A DNA stretch of 11,022 nucleotides. Origin: CAXRGH01 sp964230195 (GTDB taxonomy: Bacteria; Pseudomonadota; Gammaproteobacteria; Enterobacterales; Alteromonadaceae). The stretch is from NCBI GenBank assembly GCA_964230195.1, contig CAXRGH010000091.1:1-11022 (forward strand), given 5' to 3'. The translations under genes were made by a program, and so were the position numbers. The notes beneath the pieces are model-generated. The model worked only from the letters and a program-made list of their open reading frames with translations. It was not told the origin of the DNA and did not search any database. Positions 1-6,364 of this stretch are shown here, one piece after another; the stretch's first letter is position 1; every line of letters begins with the position of its first letter.

Positions 1-1
1 T

Positions 2-316
2 ATTGCTTGCCCAAGTTGTTCTAGACAAGAATTTGACGTTATATCAACGGTGAATGCGTTAGAAGAGCGACTCGAAAATGTGTTAACACCCATGGATGTG
101 TCAATTATCGGCTGTGTTGTCAACGGTCCCGGTGAGGCAGAAGTTTCTGACCTTGGTTTAACGGGAGCTCGTAATAAGAGTGGTTTTTACGTGGACGGGA
201 AACGACAAAAAGAGCGCTTGTCGAACGATGATCTCGTTGAGCAATTAGAGCAAAGAATTCGCGCAAAAGCCCAACAAATACAAGATCGCATTGATGTCAA
301 AAATATCGAAGATTAG
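2..316 (+). CDS. ispG: 4-hydroxy-3-methylbut-2-enyl diphosphate synthase (flavodoxin), C-terminal part, 5' truncated by window edge
   Basis: This is the last 104 residues of IspG (GcpE), the cytosolic 4Fe-4S enzyme of the MEP pathway that reduces MEcPP to HMBPP. The frame is open from base 2, so the gene starts outside the window. The C-terminal cluster domain shows CPSC (codons at 8-10 and 17-19), a third Cys at 113-115 in GCVVNGPGEA, and a Glu seven residues later. The 35-residue gap between first and third Cys and the Cys-to-Glu gap match E. coli C270/C273/C305/E312, so all cluster ligands in this part are present. A GTG at 50 begins a shorter open frame but is only an internal Val codon. 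IspG just before hisS is the usual gammaproteobacterial order. No terminator is visible after the stop, so read-through into hisS is possible. Confidence 0.95.
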   Translation: MACPSCSRQEFDVISTVNALEERLENVLTPMDVSIIGCVVNGPGEAEVSDLGLTGARNKSGFYVDGKRQKERLSNDDLVEQLEQRIRAKAQQIQDRIDVKNIED

Positions 317-330
317 TTAATATTCGAAAG

Positions 331-360
331 GTATCATTTTTATCACGAAACCCATATAAT
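331..360 (+). promoter_or_regulatory. Candidate sigma70 promoter for hisS
   Basis: A perfect TATAAT lies at 355-360 in the 81-base gap between ispG and hisS. The best -35 is weak: GTATCA at 331-336 with an 18-base spacer, matching 3 of 6 consensus positions. The sequence after the -10, ACGC, is typical of well-expressed gammaproteobacterial promoters. The start of transcription would fall near 367, leaving a leader of about 30 bases. The assignment rests on the -10 and the position only. Confidence 0.45.
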
Positions 361-397
361 ACGCAGCCACATGATGGATGTAGAGAAGGCCTAGACA

Positions 398-1681
398 GTG
401 TCCAAACAAATACAAGCTATACGCGGAATGAATGATTGCTTACCTGAAATGACAGGTTTGTGGCAGTGGGCAGAGCAGATATTACGCGACACTGTAGCAT
501 CTTTTGGTTATCAAGAGATTCGTATGCCCATTGTTGAAAGCACGGATTTGTTCAAGCGTTCTATTGGTGAAGTGACGGACATTGTTGAGAAAGAAATGTA
601 CACTTTTGCTGACCGTAATGGCGACAGCTTAACACTGAGGCCGGAAGGAACGGCAAGTTGCGTTCGAGCGGGTAACCAGCATGGTCTGCTTTACAATCAA
701 CAGCAACGTCTCTGGTATTTAGGCCCCATGTTCCGTCATGAACGTCCGCAAAAAGGGCGATATCGTCAATTCCATCAATTTGGTGTAGAGACATATGGTA
801 TCAGTGCCGCTGAAATCGATGCTGAAGTTATCGGTTTGTCGGCTGACCTTTGGCGTGCATTTGGGATCTCAGAACACGTGACCTTGGAGTTGAATACACT
901 TGGTTCAAACGAAGCTCGCGAAAATTACAAGCGTGCACTTGTCGATTACCTTTTGCAGTTTGAAAGTGCATTAGATGATGATTCAAAACGCCGACTTCAC
1001 ACCAATCCATTACGGATATTAGATAGCAAAAATCCAGACGTTCAGGGTATATTGGATGGAGCGCCATGCTTGCATGATTGCCTTGACTCAGAATCAAAAG
1101 TGCACTTTGACCGGTTAACAAAATTGTTAGATGCACAAGGCATTTCTTATCGTATTAATCCGAGGCTGGTGCGTGGTTTGGACTACTATAATCAGACTGT
1201 TTTTGAGTGGGTTACAGAGAGCTTGGGTGCTCAAGGTACTGTTTGTGCCGGTGGTCGTTACGATGGTTTGGTTGAGCAACTTGGCGGTAAATCAACCCCT
1301 GCAGTTGGTTTTGCTCTGGGAATGGAGCGCTTAGTATTATTGCTTGAGTCTTTAGGGGCGAAAAATCAGGTGTCATCGCCTGTTGATGTTTATGTTATGC
1401 CCATGAACTCAAACGCATTGGCGAAAAGTATGTCTGTCGCGAGCGAGTTGAGAAGAGCAGTTGATGGTCTCAAAGTTCAGCTTCATTGTGGTGGCGGGAA
1501 TTTTAAAAAGCAAATGAAACGCGCAGATAAATCAGGCGCGATCATTGGCCTCATTATTGGGGAAACAGAAATGTCGCAAGATAGTGTTTCAGTGAAATAT
1601 TTACGCGACCAATCAAAAGAACAACAAACATTGACATTGGATGAACTAATTGCCTCACTCACTGTCGATGGGAACGGATAA
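398..1681 (+). CDS. hisS: Histidine--tRNA ligase
   Basis: Class II aminoacyl-tRNA synthetase, a cytosolic homodimer that charges tRNA-His using ATP. The 427-residue length is close to E. coli (424). Visible landmarks are the N-terminal QAIRGMNDCLP (6-16), TLRPEGT (79-85), motif 2 around FRHERPQKGRYRQFHQF (112-128), the histidine-specific LVRGLDYY (257-264), the GGRYDGL loop (285-291) and motif 3 GFALGMERL (304-312). The anticodon-binding domain follows from about residue 328. The start is GTG at 398. It is preferred because AGAAGG at 384-389 is an 8-base-spaced ribosome binding site and because the protein then begins in register with known HisS. It heads a tight hisS-yfgM-bamB group, with yfgM beginning 14 bases after its stop. 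Nothing in the protein looks unusual. Confidence 0.98.
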   Translation: MSKQIQAIRGMNDCLPEMTGLWQWAEQILRDTVASFGYQEIRMPIVESTDLFKRSIGEVTDIVEKEMYTFADRNGDSLTLRPEGTASCVRAGNQHGLLYNQQQRLWYLGPMFRHERPQKGRYRQFHQFGVETYGISAAEIDAEVIGLSADLWRAFGISEHVTLELNTLGSNEARENYKRALVDYLLQFESALDDDSKRRLHTNPLRILDSKNPDVQGILDGAPCLHDCLDSESKVHFDRLTKLLDAQGISYRINPRLVRGLDYYNQTVFEWVTESLGAQGTVCAGGRYDGLVEQLGGKSTPAVGFALGMERLVLLLESLGAKNQVSSPVDVYVMPMNSNALAKSMSVASELRRAVDGLKVQLHCGGGNFKKQMKRADKSGAIIGLIIGETEMSQDSVSVKYLRDQSKEQQTLTLDELIASLTVDGNG

Positions 1682-1695
1682 TAGAAGAGGATACT

Positions 1696-2301
1696 ATGGA
1701 ACACTTTAGTACAGAAGAACAACAAGTCGAAGCAATCAAATCATTCTGGAAACAAAATGGGCTAGCCATTGTCGGTGGAGCCGTTCTAGGTTTGGGAGCC
1801 ATGGTTGGTTGGCGATTATATTCGGACGCTGAACTAACATCACAGGAGTCAGCATCTGAAGCTTACGCTCAGGTGATGAGTGATGAGTCGCTGAATATTG
1901 AGAAAGTGGGTGCATTTGTAGAGGAAAACGAGTCAAGTTATGCTTCTTTAGCTGCTTTGACTGCAGCAAAGCTAGCTGTTGATGCTGAAGACTTTCCTGA
2001 GGCCATTAAGCAGCTAAGCTGGGTGATAGAACACGCACCATCACAAGAGATTTCTGATATTGCATCAGTAAGAAAGGCTCGAATCTTATTTCAACAAGCT
2101 GATTACCAGGCTGCGTTAACGGCGCTTAACAGCATTGCACCTACCAGTTTACAAGCTCAAGTCAACGAATTGAAAGGTGATATATATCTTGCTTTGAGCG
2201 ATATTGAACAGGCTAAAGCGGCTTATGAAACGGCCATTGAAGCAGACGAGAACAACCGTTATCTTCAAATGAAGTTAGATAACTTATCAACCAAGGTTTA
2301 A
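1696..2301 (+). CDS. yfgM: YfgM family ancillary SecYEG translocon subunit (TPR-like membrane protein)
   Basis: Single-pass inner-membrane protein of 201 residues (E. coli YfgM is 206). A short cytoplasmic N-terminus of about 20 residues precedes one hydrophobic segment (about 22-42, rich in Gly, Ala, Val and Leu). An Ala-rich helical, TPR-like periplasmic domain fills the rest, with the helical pairs at about 82-115, 122-148 and 155-190 looking like tetratricopeptide repeats. In E. coli the family member associates with SecYEG and the chaperone PpiD and helps periplasmic protein handoff; that role is transferred from the family and the conserved place between hisS and bamB. The ATG at 1696 is preceded by AAGAGGA (1685-1691). 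The stop lies 3 bases before the bamB start, so the two are surely cotranscribed. Confidence 0.93.
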   Translation: MEHFSTEEQQVEAIKSFWKQNGLAIVGGAVLGLGAMVGWRLYSDAELTSQESASEAYAQVMSDESLNIEKVGAFVEENESSYASLAALTAAKLAVDAEDFPEAIKQLSWVIEHAPSQEISDIASVRKARILFQQADYQAALTALNSIAPTSLQAQVNELKGDIYLALSDIEQAKAAYETAIEADENNRYLQMKLDNLSTKV

Positions 2302-2304
2302 TGA

Positions 2305-3504
2305 ATGTTTAAGCATTTTCTTCCCGTTTTTGCTTCTTTTGCATTGCTTAGTGGATGCTCTACTATCACTGACTGGTTCGATGATGAAGAGACGCTACAA
2401 CCGCTAGTATCAATTGAAAAACAATATGATGTTGACGCGGTTTGGGAAACAACTATTGGTGGTGGTAGCCAGTTTTATTCACGTCTAATTCCAGTGGTTG
2501 CTTATGACAGTGTTTACTCTGCAAGTAAGGATGGAGTCATCACTGCATCCGAATTAGACTCAGGTGAAGTAAAGTGGCAAGTAACCTATCCGTTTGATGA
2601 GAAGTCTAGTTTTTGGAGTTTTGATAAAAAGACTGAATCAGTATCTATTTCGGGTGGCGTGAGTGCAGCCTTCTCAATGATTGTGTTTGCCACTGAAAAT
2701 GGTGATGTTGTCGCTTTGGACTCAGAAACTGGCGATCTCAAATGGGAGGTCAATGTCGCTGGGTCGGTACTATCACAGCCTGCCTTAGATGCAAACTTAG
2801 TTATTGTTAGTACGCTTAACGGTCATTTAATTGCACTTGATGCCGCGTCCGGTGAAGAAAAATGGCGACATACCGAAGAGGTACCACCGTTATCACTAAG
2901 AGGAACTTCGGCTCCAGTCTCTGCGGGAGGCGGGGTATTTTTTGGAACTGCCGTTGGTAAATTAGCTGTGTTACTTATTGAGAACGGACAGTTGGCGTGG
3001 GATAAATCCATTGCTTCTAAAAAAGGTAGAACAGAGTTGGATCGTATTGCTGATATCGATGGTAAGCCATTGATACTCGGCGGTGTTGTTTACATTAATT
3101 CTTATGATGGGGTATTAGCAGCATTAGAGTTGCGCAGTGGACGTTTACTGTGGAAACGTGAGTATCACTCACACCAGCCTCTGAGTGTAATTGGTAATAC
3201 GTTATATGTCGTCGACAAAGAAAGCGTTGTTTACGGTGTTGATCGCCTCACGGGGGTTGAGAAATGGAGTGTATCATCACTTAGAGGTCGAGGACTCACT
3301 GGTGCTGCAGAGTTTGAAAATGACATAGTCGTTGGGGATAGCTACGGTTATTTACATTTTCTTGCTCCACAAACTGGCGAGTTAGTCTCACGATATCAGG
3401 TTTCCAGTGCGCCTACCGGTTTCGCGGTTAGTCCGGTGATAAATAACGATATCGCCTATTGCCAGTCTCGAAGCGGTAAGTTAGTTGCCATTAAGAAAAA
3501 ATAA
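2305..3504 (+). CDS. bamB: Outer membrane protein assembly factor BamB (lipoprotein, beta-propeller)
   Basis: Lipoprotein subunit of the BAM complex, which inserts beta-barrel proteins into the outer membrane. The N-terminus is a lipoprotein signal peptide: Lys3, a hydrophobic stretch and lipobox LSGC with the acylated Cys at 18. Ser at the next position fits outer-membrane sorting. The remaining 380 residues are repeats of the WD40-like PQQ type, each with a G-x-(V/L)-x-A-L-(D/E)-(x)-x-(S/T)-G-x-x-x-W pattern. Blade-closing Trp residues are at 91, 147, 187, 232, 283 and 321, with divergent blades at 348-366 and near the C-terminus, consistent with the eight-bladed propeller of the family. 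The length is 399 residues (E. coli 392). AAGG at 2293-2296 supports the ATG at 2305. An overlapping ATG at 2301 gives only three codons. Confidence 0.97.
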   Translation: MFKHFLPVFASFALLSGCSTITDWFDDEETLQPLVSIEKQYDVDAVWETTIGGGSQFYSRLIPVVAYDSVYSASKDGVITASELDSGEVKWQVTYPFDEKSSFWSFDKKTESVSISGGVSAAFSMIVFATENGDVVALDSETGDLKWEVNVAGSVLSQPALDANLVIVSTLNGHLIALDAASGEEKWRHTEEVPPLSLRGTSAPVSAGGGVFFGTAVGKLAVLLIENGQLAWDKSIASKKGRTELDRIADIDGKPLILGGVVYINSYDGVLAALELRSGRLLWKREYHSHQPLSVIGNTLYVVDKESVVYGVDRLTGVEKWSVSSLRGRGLTGAAEFENDIVVGDSYGYLHFLAPQTGELVSRYQVSSAPTGFAVSPVINNDIAYCQSRSGKLVAIKKK

Positions 3505-3521
3505 TCATCCACTGAGTTTGT

Positions 3522-3540
3522 GAGGAAGTTTAGCTTCCTC
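3522..3540 (+). terminator. Stem-loop after bamB, possible weak terminator
   Basis: GAGGAAG (3522-3528) pairs perfectly with CTTCCTC (3534-3540) across a 5-base loop, starting 18 bases after the bamB stop. Only two T residues follow the stem, so it is a poor intrinsic terminator by itself. It could instead protect the 3' end of the hisS-yfgM-bamB transcript or reduce read-through into der. Confidence 0.45.
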
Positions 3541-3557
3541 TTGAACCCGTCTATACT
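3529..3557 (+). promoter_or_regulatory. Possible promoter for der
   Basis: TATACT at 3552-3557 differs from TATAAT at one position. TTTAGC at 3529-3534, 17 bases upstream, matches the -35 consensus at only 3 of 6 positions and overlaps the stem-loop. A start near 3564 would give a leader of about 38 bases before the ATG. The call rests mostly on the -10 and on the need to express der after a hairpin. Confidence 0.3.
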
Positions 3558-3601
3558 CACCATTTAAATCAAAAACGATTACACCTTAAGGAATCACCAA
3601 G

Positions 3602-5050
3602 ATGTTGCCAGTTGTTGCCCTTGTAGGACGCCCTAATGTTGGGAAGTCTACCCTGTTTAATCGGCTAACTCGGACTCGTGATGCGTTGGTTGCTGATTTC
3701 CCAGGACTTACACGAGATAGAAAATACGGTAGCGCGAACTACGAAAAGTATCAGTTTATTGTGGTTGATACAGGCGGCATCAATGGTGACGAAGAAGGTA
3801 TTGACTTTGAGATGGCGCGACAATCACTTTTGGCCATTGATGAAGCTGATGTAGTACTATTTTTGGTGGACGCAAGAGCTGGCATGACAAGTGCAGATCA
3901 AGCGATCGCTCAGCATCTCCGAACTCAAGAAAAGAAAGTATTTTTGGTTGCCAACAAAGTTGATGGCATTGATGCGGATAGTGAAACCGCTGAGTTTTAT
4001 GGCTTAGGTCTAGGTGAAGTGCATAAAGTAGCCGCAGCTCATGGGCGGGGTGTAGGACAGCTTTTAAATGATGTGTTAACACCATTAGAAGAAGTATTTC
4101 CAGATCTCCTAGTGACCGAATCTGATGATTCTGAGAACACTGAAGAGTCGGCTGAAATGTCGTTAGAGCGATTACAGAATCAACCTATCAAGTTAGCGAT
4201 TGTGGGCAAGCCTAACGTTGGAAAGTCAACATTGACCAACCGAATTTTGGGTGAAGAGCGGGTGGTGGTTTACGATGAGCCTGGCACCACGCGGGATAGT
4301 GTGTTTATTCCAATGAGCCGAAATGATAGAGAATATGTCCTGATTGATACAGCAGGAGTTCGTCGTCGTAAAAAGATCAATGAAAGCGTTGAGAAATTCT
4401 CGATTGTAAAAACCTTGCAAGCGATTGAAGAAGCCAATGTGGTGTTGCTCACGATAGATGCGCGAGAAGGGATTACCGATCAAGATTTAAATCTATTAGG
4501 CTTTGTATTGAATGCAGGACGTTCGTTAGTATTGGCAGTCAATAAATGGGATGGTTTAGATCAATCCATAAAAGACGATGTAAAACGTGAACTCGATCGC
4601 CGACTTGGCTTTATTGATTTTGCGCGGCTTCATTTTATATCTGCACTCCATGGGACGGGAGTGGGACATCTGTTTGACTCGGTACAAGAGGCATATGAAT
4701 CAGCAACTAAGCGTGTTAATACAGCAATTCTTACACGAATTATGGAAATGGCTCAGTTTGATCATCAACCACCGCTAGTAAGAGGCCGTAGAGTTAAAAT
4801 GAAGTATGCCCACGCGGGTGGTTACAACCCTCCGGTTATTGTCATTCACGGCAATCAAGTGAAAGACTTACCTGATTCCTACAAGCGTTACTTAATGAAC
4901 TATTTCCGTAAGTCTCTAGATGTCATGGGTACTCCAATACGTATCGAGTTTAAAGAACCAAGTAATCCGTACGAAGGTAAGAAAAATCAGCTTACTCTTG
5001 CTCAACAGCGCAAGCGCCGCCGGATGATGTCATTTCATAAGAAAAAATAG
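3602..5050 (+). CDS. der: Ribosome biogenesis GTPase Der (EngA)
   Basis: Essential GTPase with two tandem G domains that acts in assembly of the 50S ribosomal subunit. The 482 residues fit the gammaproteobacterial size (E. coli 490). G domain 1: P-loop GRPNVGKST (9-17), DTGG (56-59), NKVD (118-121) and AHGRG (146-150). An acidic Ser/Glu-rich linker at about 163-190 leads to G domain 2: GKPNVGKST (202-210), DTAG (249-252), NKWD (314-317). The C-terminal KH-like domain runs from about 375, with GYNPP at 407-411 and a basic tail ending in KKK. The start ATG at 3602 has TAAGGA at 3587-3592, spaced 9 bases. All nucleotide-binding motifs are intact in both domains. It follows bamB as in E. coli and is convergent with the next gene. 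Confidence 0.98.
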   Translation: MLPVVALVGRPNVGKSTLFNRLTRTRDALVADFPGLTRDRKYGSANYEKYQFIVVDTGGINGDEEGIDFEMARQSLLAIDEADVVLFLVDARAGMTSADQAIAQHLRTQEKKVFLVANKVDGIDADSETAEFYGLGLGEVHKVAAAHGRGVGQLLNDVLTPLEEVFPDLLVTESDDSENTEESAEMSLERLQNQPIKLAIVGKPNVGKSTLTNRILGEERVVVYDEPGTTRDSVFIPMSRNDREYVLIDTAGVRRRKKINESVEKFSIVKTLQAIEEANVVLLTIDAREGITDQDLNLLGFVLNAGRSLVLAVNKWDGLDQSIKDDVKRELDRRLGFIDFARLHFISALHGTGVGHLFDSVQEAYESATKRVNTAILTRIMEMAQFDHQPPLVRGRRVKMKYAHAGGYNPPVIVIHGNQVKDLPDSYKRYLMNYFRKSLDVMGTPIRIEFKEPSNPYEGKKNQLTLAQQRKRRRMMSFHKKK

Positions 5051-5060
5051 CCAATTATTA

Positions 5061-5085
5061 GCGCCTCTCTGTTAGAGCGAGGCGC
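5061..5085. terminator. GC-rich hairpin between convergent der and SDR gene
   Basis: GCGCCTC (5061-5067) pairs with GAGGCGC (5079-5085). The stem can extend with TCT (5068-5070) against AGA (5074-5076), leaving a GTT loop and a 2-base bulge. It starts 10 bases after the der stop. The right arm lies inside the last codons of the convergent dehydrogenase gene, whose stop codon is at 5072-5074. It could end or protect both transcripts. Neither side has a run of T, so efficient Rho-independent termination is not assured. Confidence 0.55.
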
Positions 5086-5914
5086 CACCGTCAATAATAA
5101 ATTCCTGCCCCGTCACCATGTTTGATGCATGTGATGATAAAAATAATGCTATCTCTGCAACATCGCTCGGAATGATCTTGCGCTTCAATGCTTGTTGTTC
5201 TGTCCAGATGGATTCTTGGTTTCGCCACTTTGCCAATTGTCTGTCAGTGGCAACCCAAGATGGTGAAATCATATTGACTCTAATATTGTTCGAGCCAAGT
5301 TCTTTTGCAAGAGCTGAAGTCATTCCTTTGACAGCCCCTTTTGCAGTGGTATAAGCCGCCATATTGAGTTTACAATATCCCTGTGGCATAGCCCCGAAAT
5401 TAATAATCGCACCTTGTCGTTGAGGTTTCATAAACGGAATTACAGCTTGAGTGCAGAAGAAGGCTGTATCCACATTGATATTCATACTACTATTCCAGTT
5501 AACCTCATTGATTCTACGACTTTCCATTGGCTTATCACACCCAACGTTATTCACGAGAATATCAATCTGTCCATAGGTTTTACCAATAGTGTTGATTGTT
5601 GTTTTTAAATCATCACAATCTGTCAAATCACATGGATAAAATTTAATATTCCCATCCTTAGAGTGTCCAGAACGATTGACGATTGATTCTATGAATTTAC
5701 CCGCTTCTTGATTTTGATCAATGATAATGACGGTTGCGCCTTGACGATAGAAATGGAAAGCCATGCTTTCACCAATGCCTGATGCTCCTCCAGTGATAAG
5801 TACAATTTTTTTATGCAAACATGAATAGCGCGCTTTAACATTAAAAACAGAATCGCTGGTATCGTTATTGCTGATCGATTGCGCATTTGTTTGCTGCTGA
5901 CGTAGTGTATTCAT
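5072..5914 (-). CDS. SDR family oxidoreductase, sugar-dehydrogenase-like, with Ala at the catalytic Ser position
   Basis: Classical short-chain dehydrogenase/reductase of 280 residues with a Rossmann fold. The cofactor motif TGGASGIG is at 41-48, an acidic Asp66 ending strand beta2 suggests NAD(H) rather than NADP(H), NNVG at 122-125 replaces the usual NNAG, and Asn147 is the likely structural/catalytic Asn. The active-site YxxxK is intact (Tyr188, Lys192). The catalytic Ser, expected 13 residues before Tyr, is Ala175 (codon at 5390-5392). The stretch INFG-x13-Y and the later SWVATDRQ resemble sugar dehydrogenases of the Caulobacter XylB kind, from memory; the substrate cannot be told. Before the fold there is a 34-residue polar, Gln/Asn/Ser-rich extension. 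The ATG at 5914 is supported by GGAG (5922-5925), 7 bases upstream. No sugar-catabolic neighbours are present. It occupies the place of yfgHIJ in E. coli and is visibly lower in GC than der. Confidence 0.85.
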   Translation of the reverse strand: MNTLRQQQTNAQSISNNDTSDSVFNVKARYSCLHKKIVLITGGASGIGESMAFHFYRQGATVIIIDQNQEAGKFIESIVNRSGHSKDGNIKFYPCDLTDCDDLKTTINTIGKTYGQIDILVNNVGCDKPMESRRINEVNWNSSMNINVDTAFFCTQAVIPFMKPQRQGAIINFGAMPQGYCKLNMAAYTTAKGAVKGMTSALAKELGSNNIRVNMISPSWVATDRQLAKWRNQESIWTEQQALKRKIIPSDVAEIALFLSSHASNMVTGQEFIIDGGASL

Positions 5915-5958
5915 TTAATGACTCCGTAGATAAATTCATTTAATTGTTTTGACGGAAT

Positions 5959-5987
5959 CTATTATCGATACATTGGTATTAAGTAAA
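5959..5987 (-). promoter_or_regulatory. Possible promoter of the SDR gene
   Basis: Read on the minus strand, TTTACT (5987-5982, 4 of 6 matches to -35) is followed after 17 bases by TAATAG (5964-5959, only 3 of 6 matches to -10). This would place the start near 5952 and a leader of about 38 bases. In such AT-rich sequence matches like this arise easily by chance. Confidence 0.22.
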
Positions 5988-5994
5988 TGGTATT
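5971..5994. repeat. Imperfect direct repeat, candidate operator upstream of SDR gene
   Basis: CATTGGTATT (5971-5980) is repeated as AAATGGTATT (5985-5994), 8 of 10 bases identical, with starts 14 bases apart. The pair lies within the candidate promoter of the SDR gene, which is where a regulator could bind. There is no regulator gene next to it. Confidence 0.3.
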
Positions 5995-6364
5995 TTATAT
6001 TTTATCTCTCCTAAATATCCTCAATAATTGTTGTGAAGCAATTTATCCTAATGATTAATATGTATTAAATTTATAGTTTAAGGTCTTTCTTAGAGTGTGT
6101 GGAAATAGTTAAAAGTAAAAGTAAAACTGGATTTTTGGTTGGGTAAAAAATATTTATTGGTTATGCAGAGCCAAGTTTTCACGAATTTGACGGTGCATTT
6201 AATGCCATTTCATTTGAATTGTTATGTTCTAAGAAAAGATGCCTCATCAAGCGTTTGCAAGTGTAACCCCAACCTAAACTGTGAAAAAGTAATGTTTCCT
6301 CTTAGAATGGGGAAGGTGTCCAACGCTCGCAGACGGTCGTCGCCCTCGTTTATTCTTTATGGTG

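Larger units (their letters stand above)
5915..6364. other. 450-base AT-rich spacer between SDR gene and xseA, no gene recognised
   Basis: The half next to the SDR gene is very AT-rich (15 G/C of 60 at 6001-6060 by hand count) and should hold its promoter. Near xseA there is a contrasting GC-rich patch at about 6320-6349. Short items seen are TATCGATA at 5963-5970, a 10-base direct repeat (5971-5994), three hexamer repeats TAAAAG/C at 6110-6127 and the palindrome-like GCATTTAATGC at 6195-6205. Open frames here (for example + 6139-6372, starting TTG) lack a ribosome binding site, conserved motifs and gene-like composition. Confidence 0.6.

Noticed and set aside
317..397. Possible small RNA between ispG and hisS, since E. 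coli has SroE at this place.
   Set aside because: Only 81 bases, and I see no clear stem-loop or terminator. The visible TATAAT is better explained as the hisS promoter.
5466..5474. GTATCCACA inside the SDR gene as a further DnaA box.
   Set aside because: One mismatch at a conserved position, in a gene with no known link to DnaA; near matches of this kind are expected by chance.
6110..6127. Three tandem hexamers TAAAAG, TAAAAG, TAAAAC.
   Set aside because: A short simple repeat in AT-rich DNA; too short to suggest a CRISPR, iteron array or regulatory system.
6195..6205. Palindrome-like GCATTTAATGC, considered as an operator.
   Set aside because: An isolated 5-bp half-site pair with no nearby promoter; such matches are common by chance.
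6231..6360. Checked for an integron attC site, tRNA fragment or insertion-sequence end as a relic of SDR gene insertion.
   Set aside because: No paired core sites, terminal inverted repeats, target duplication or tRNA-like arms could be found by eye.
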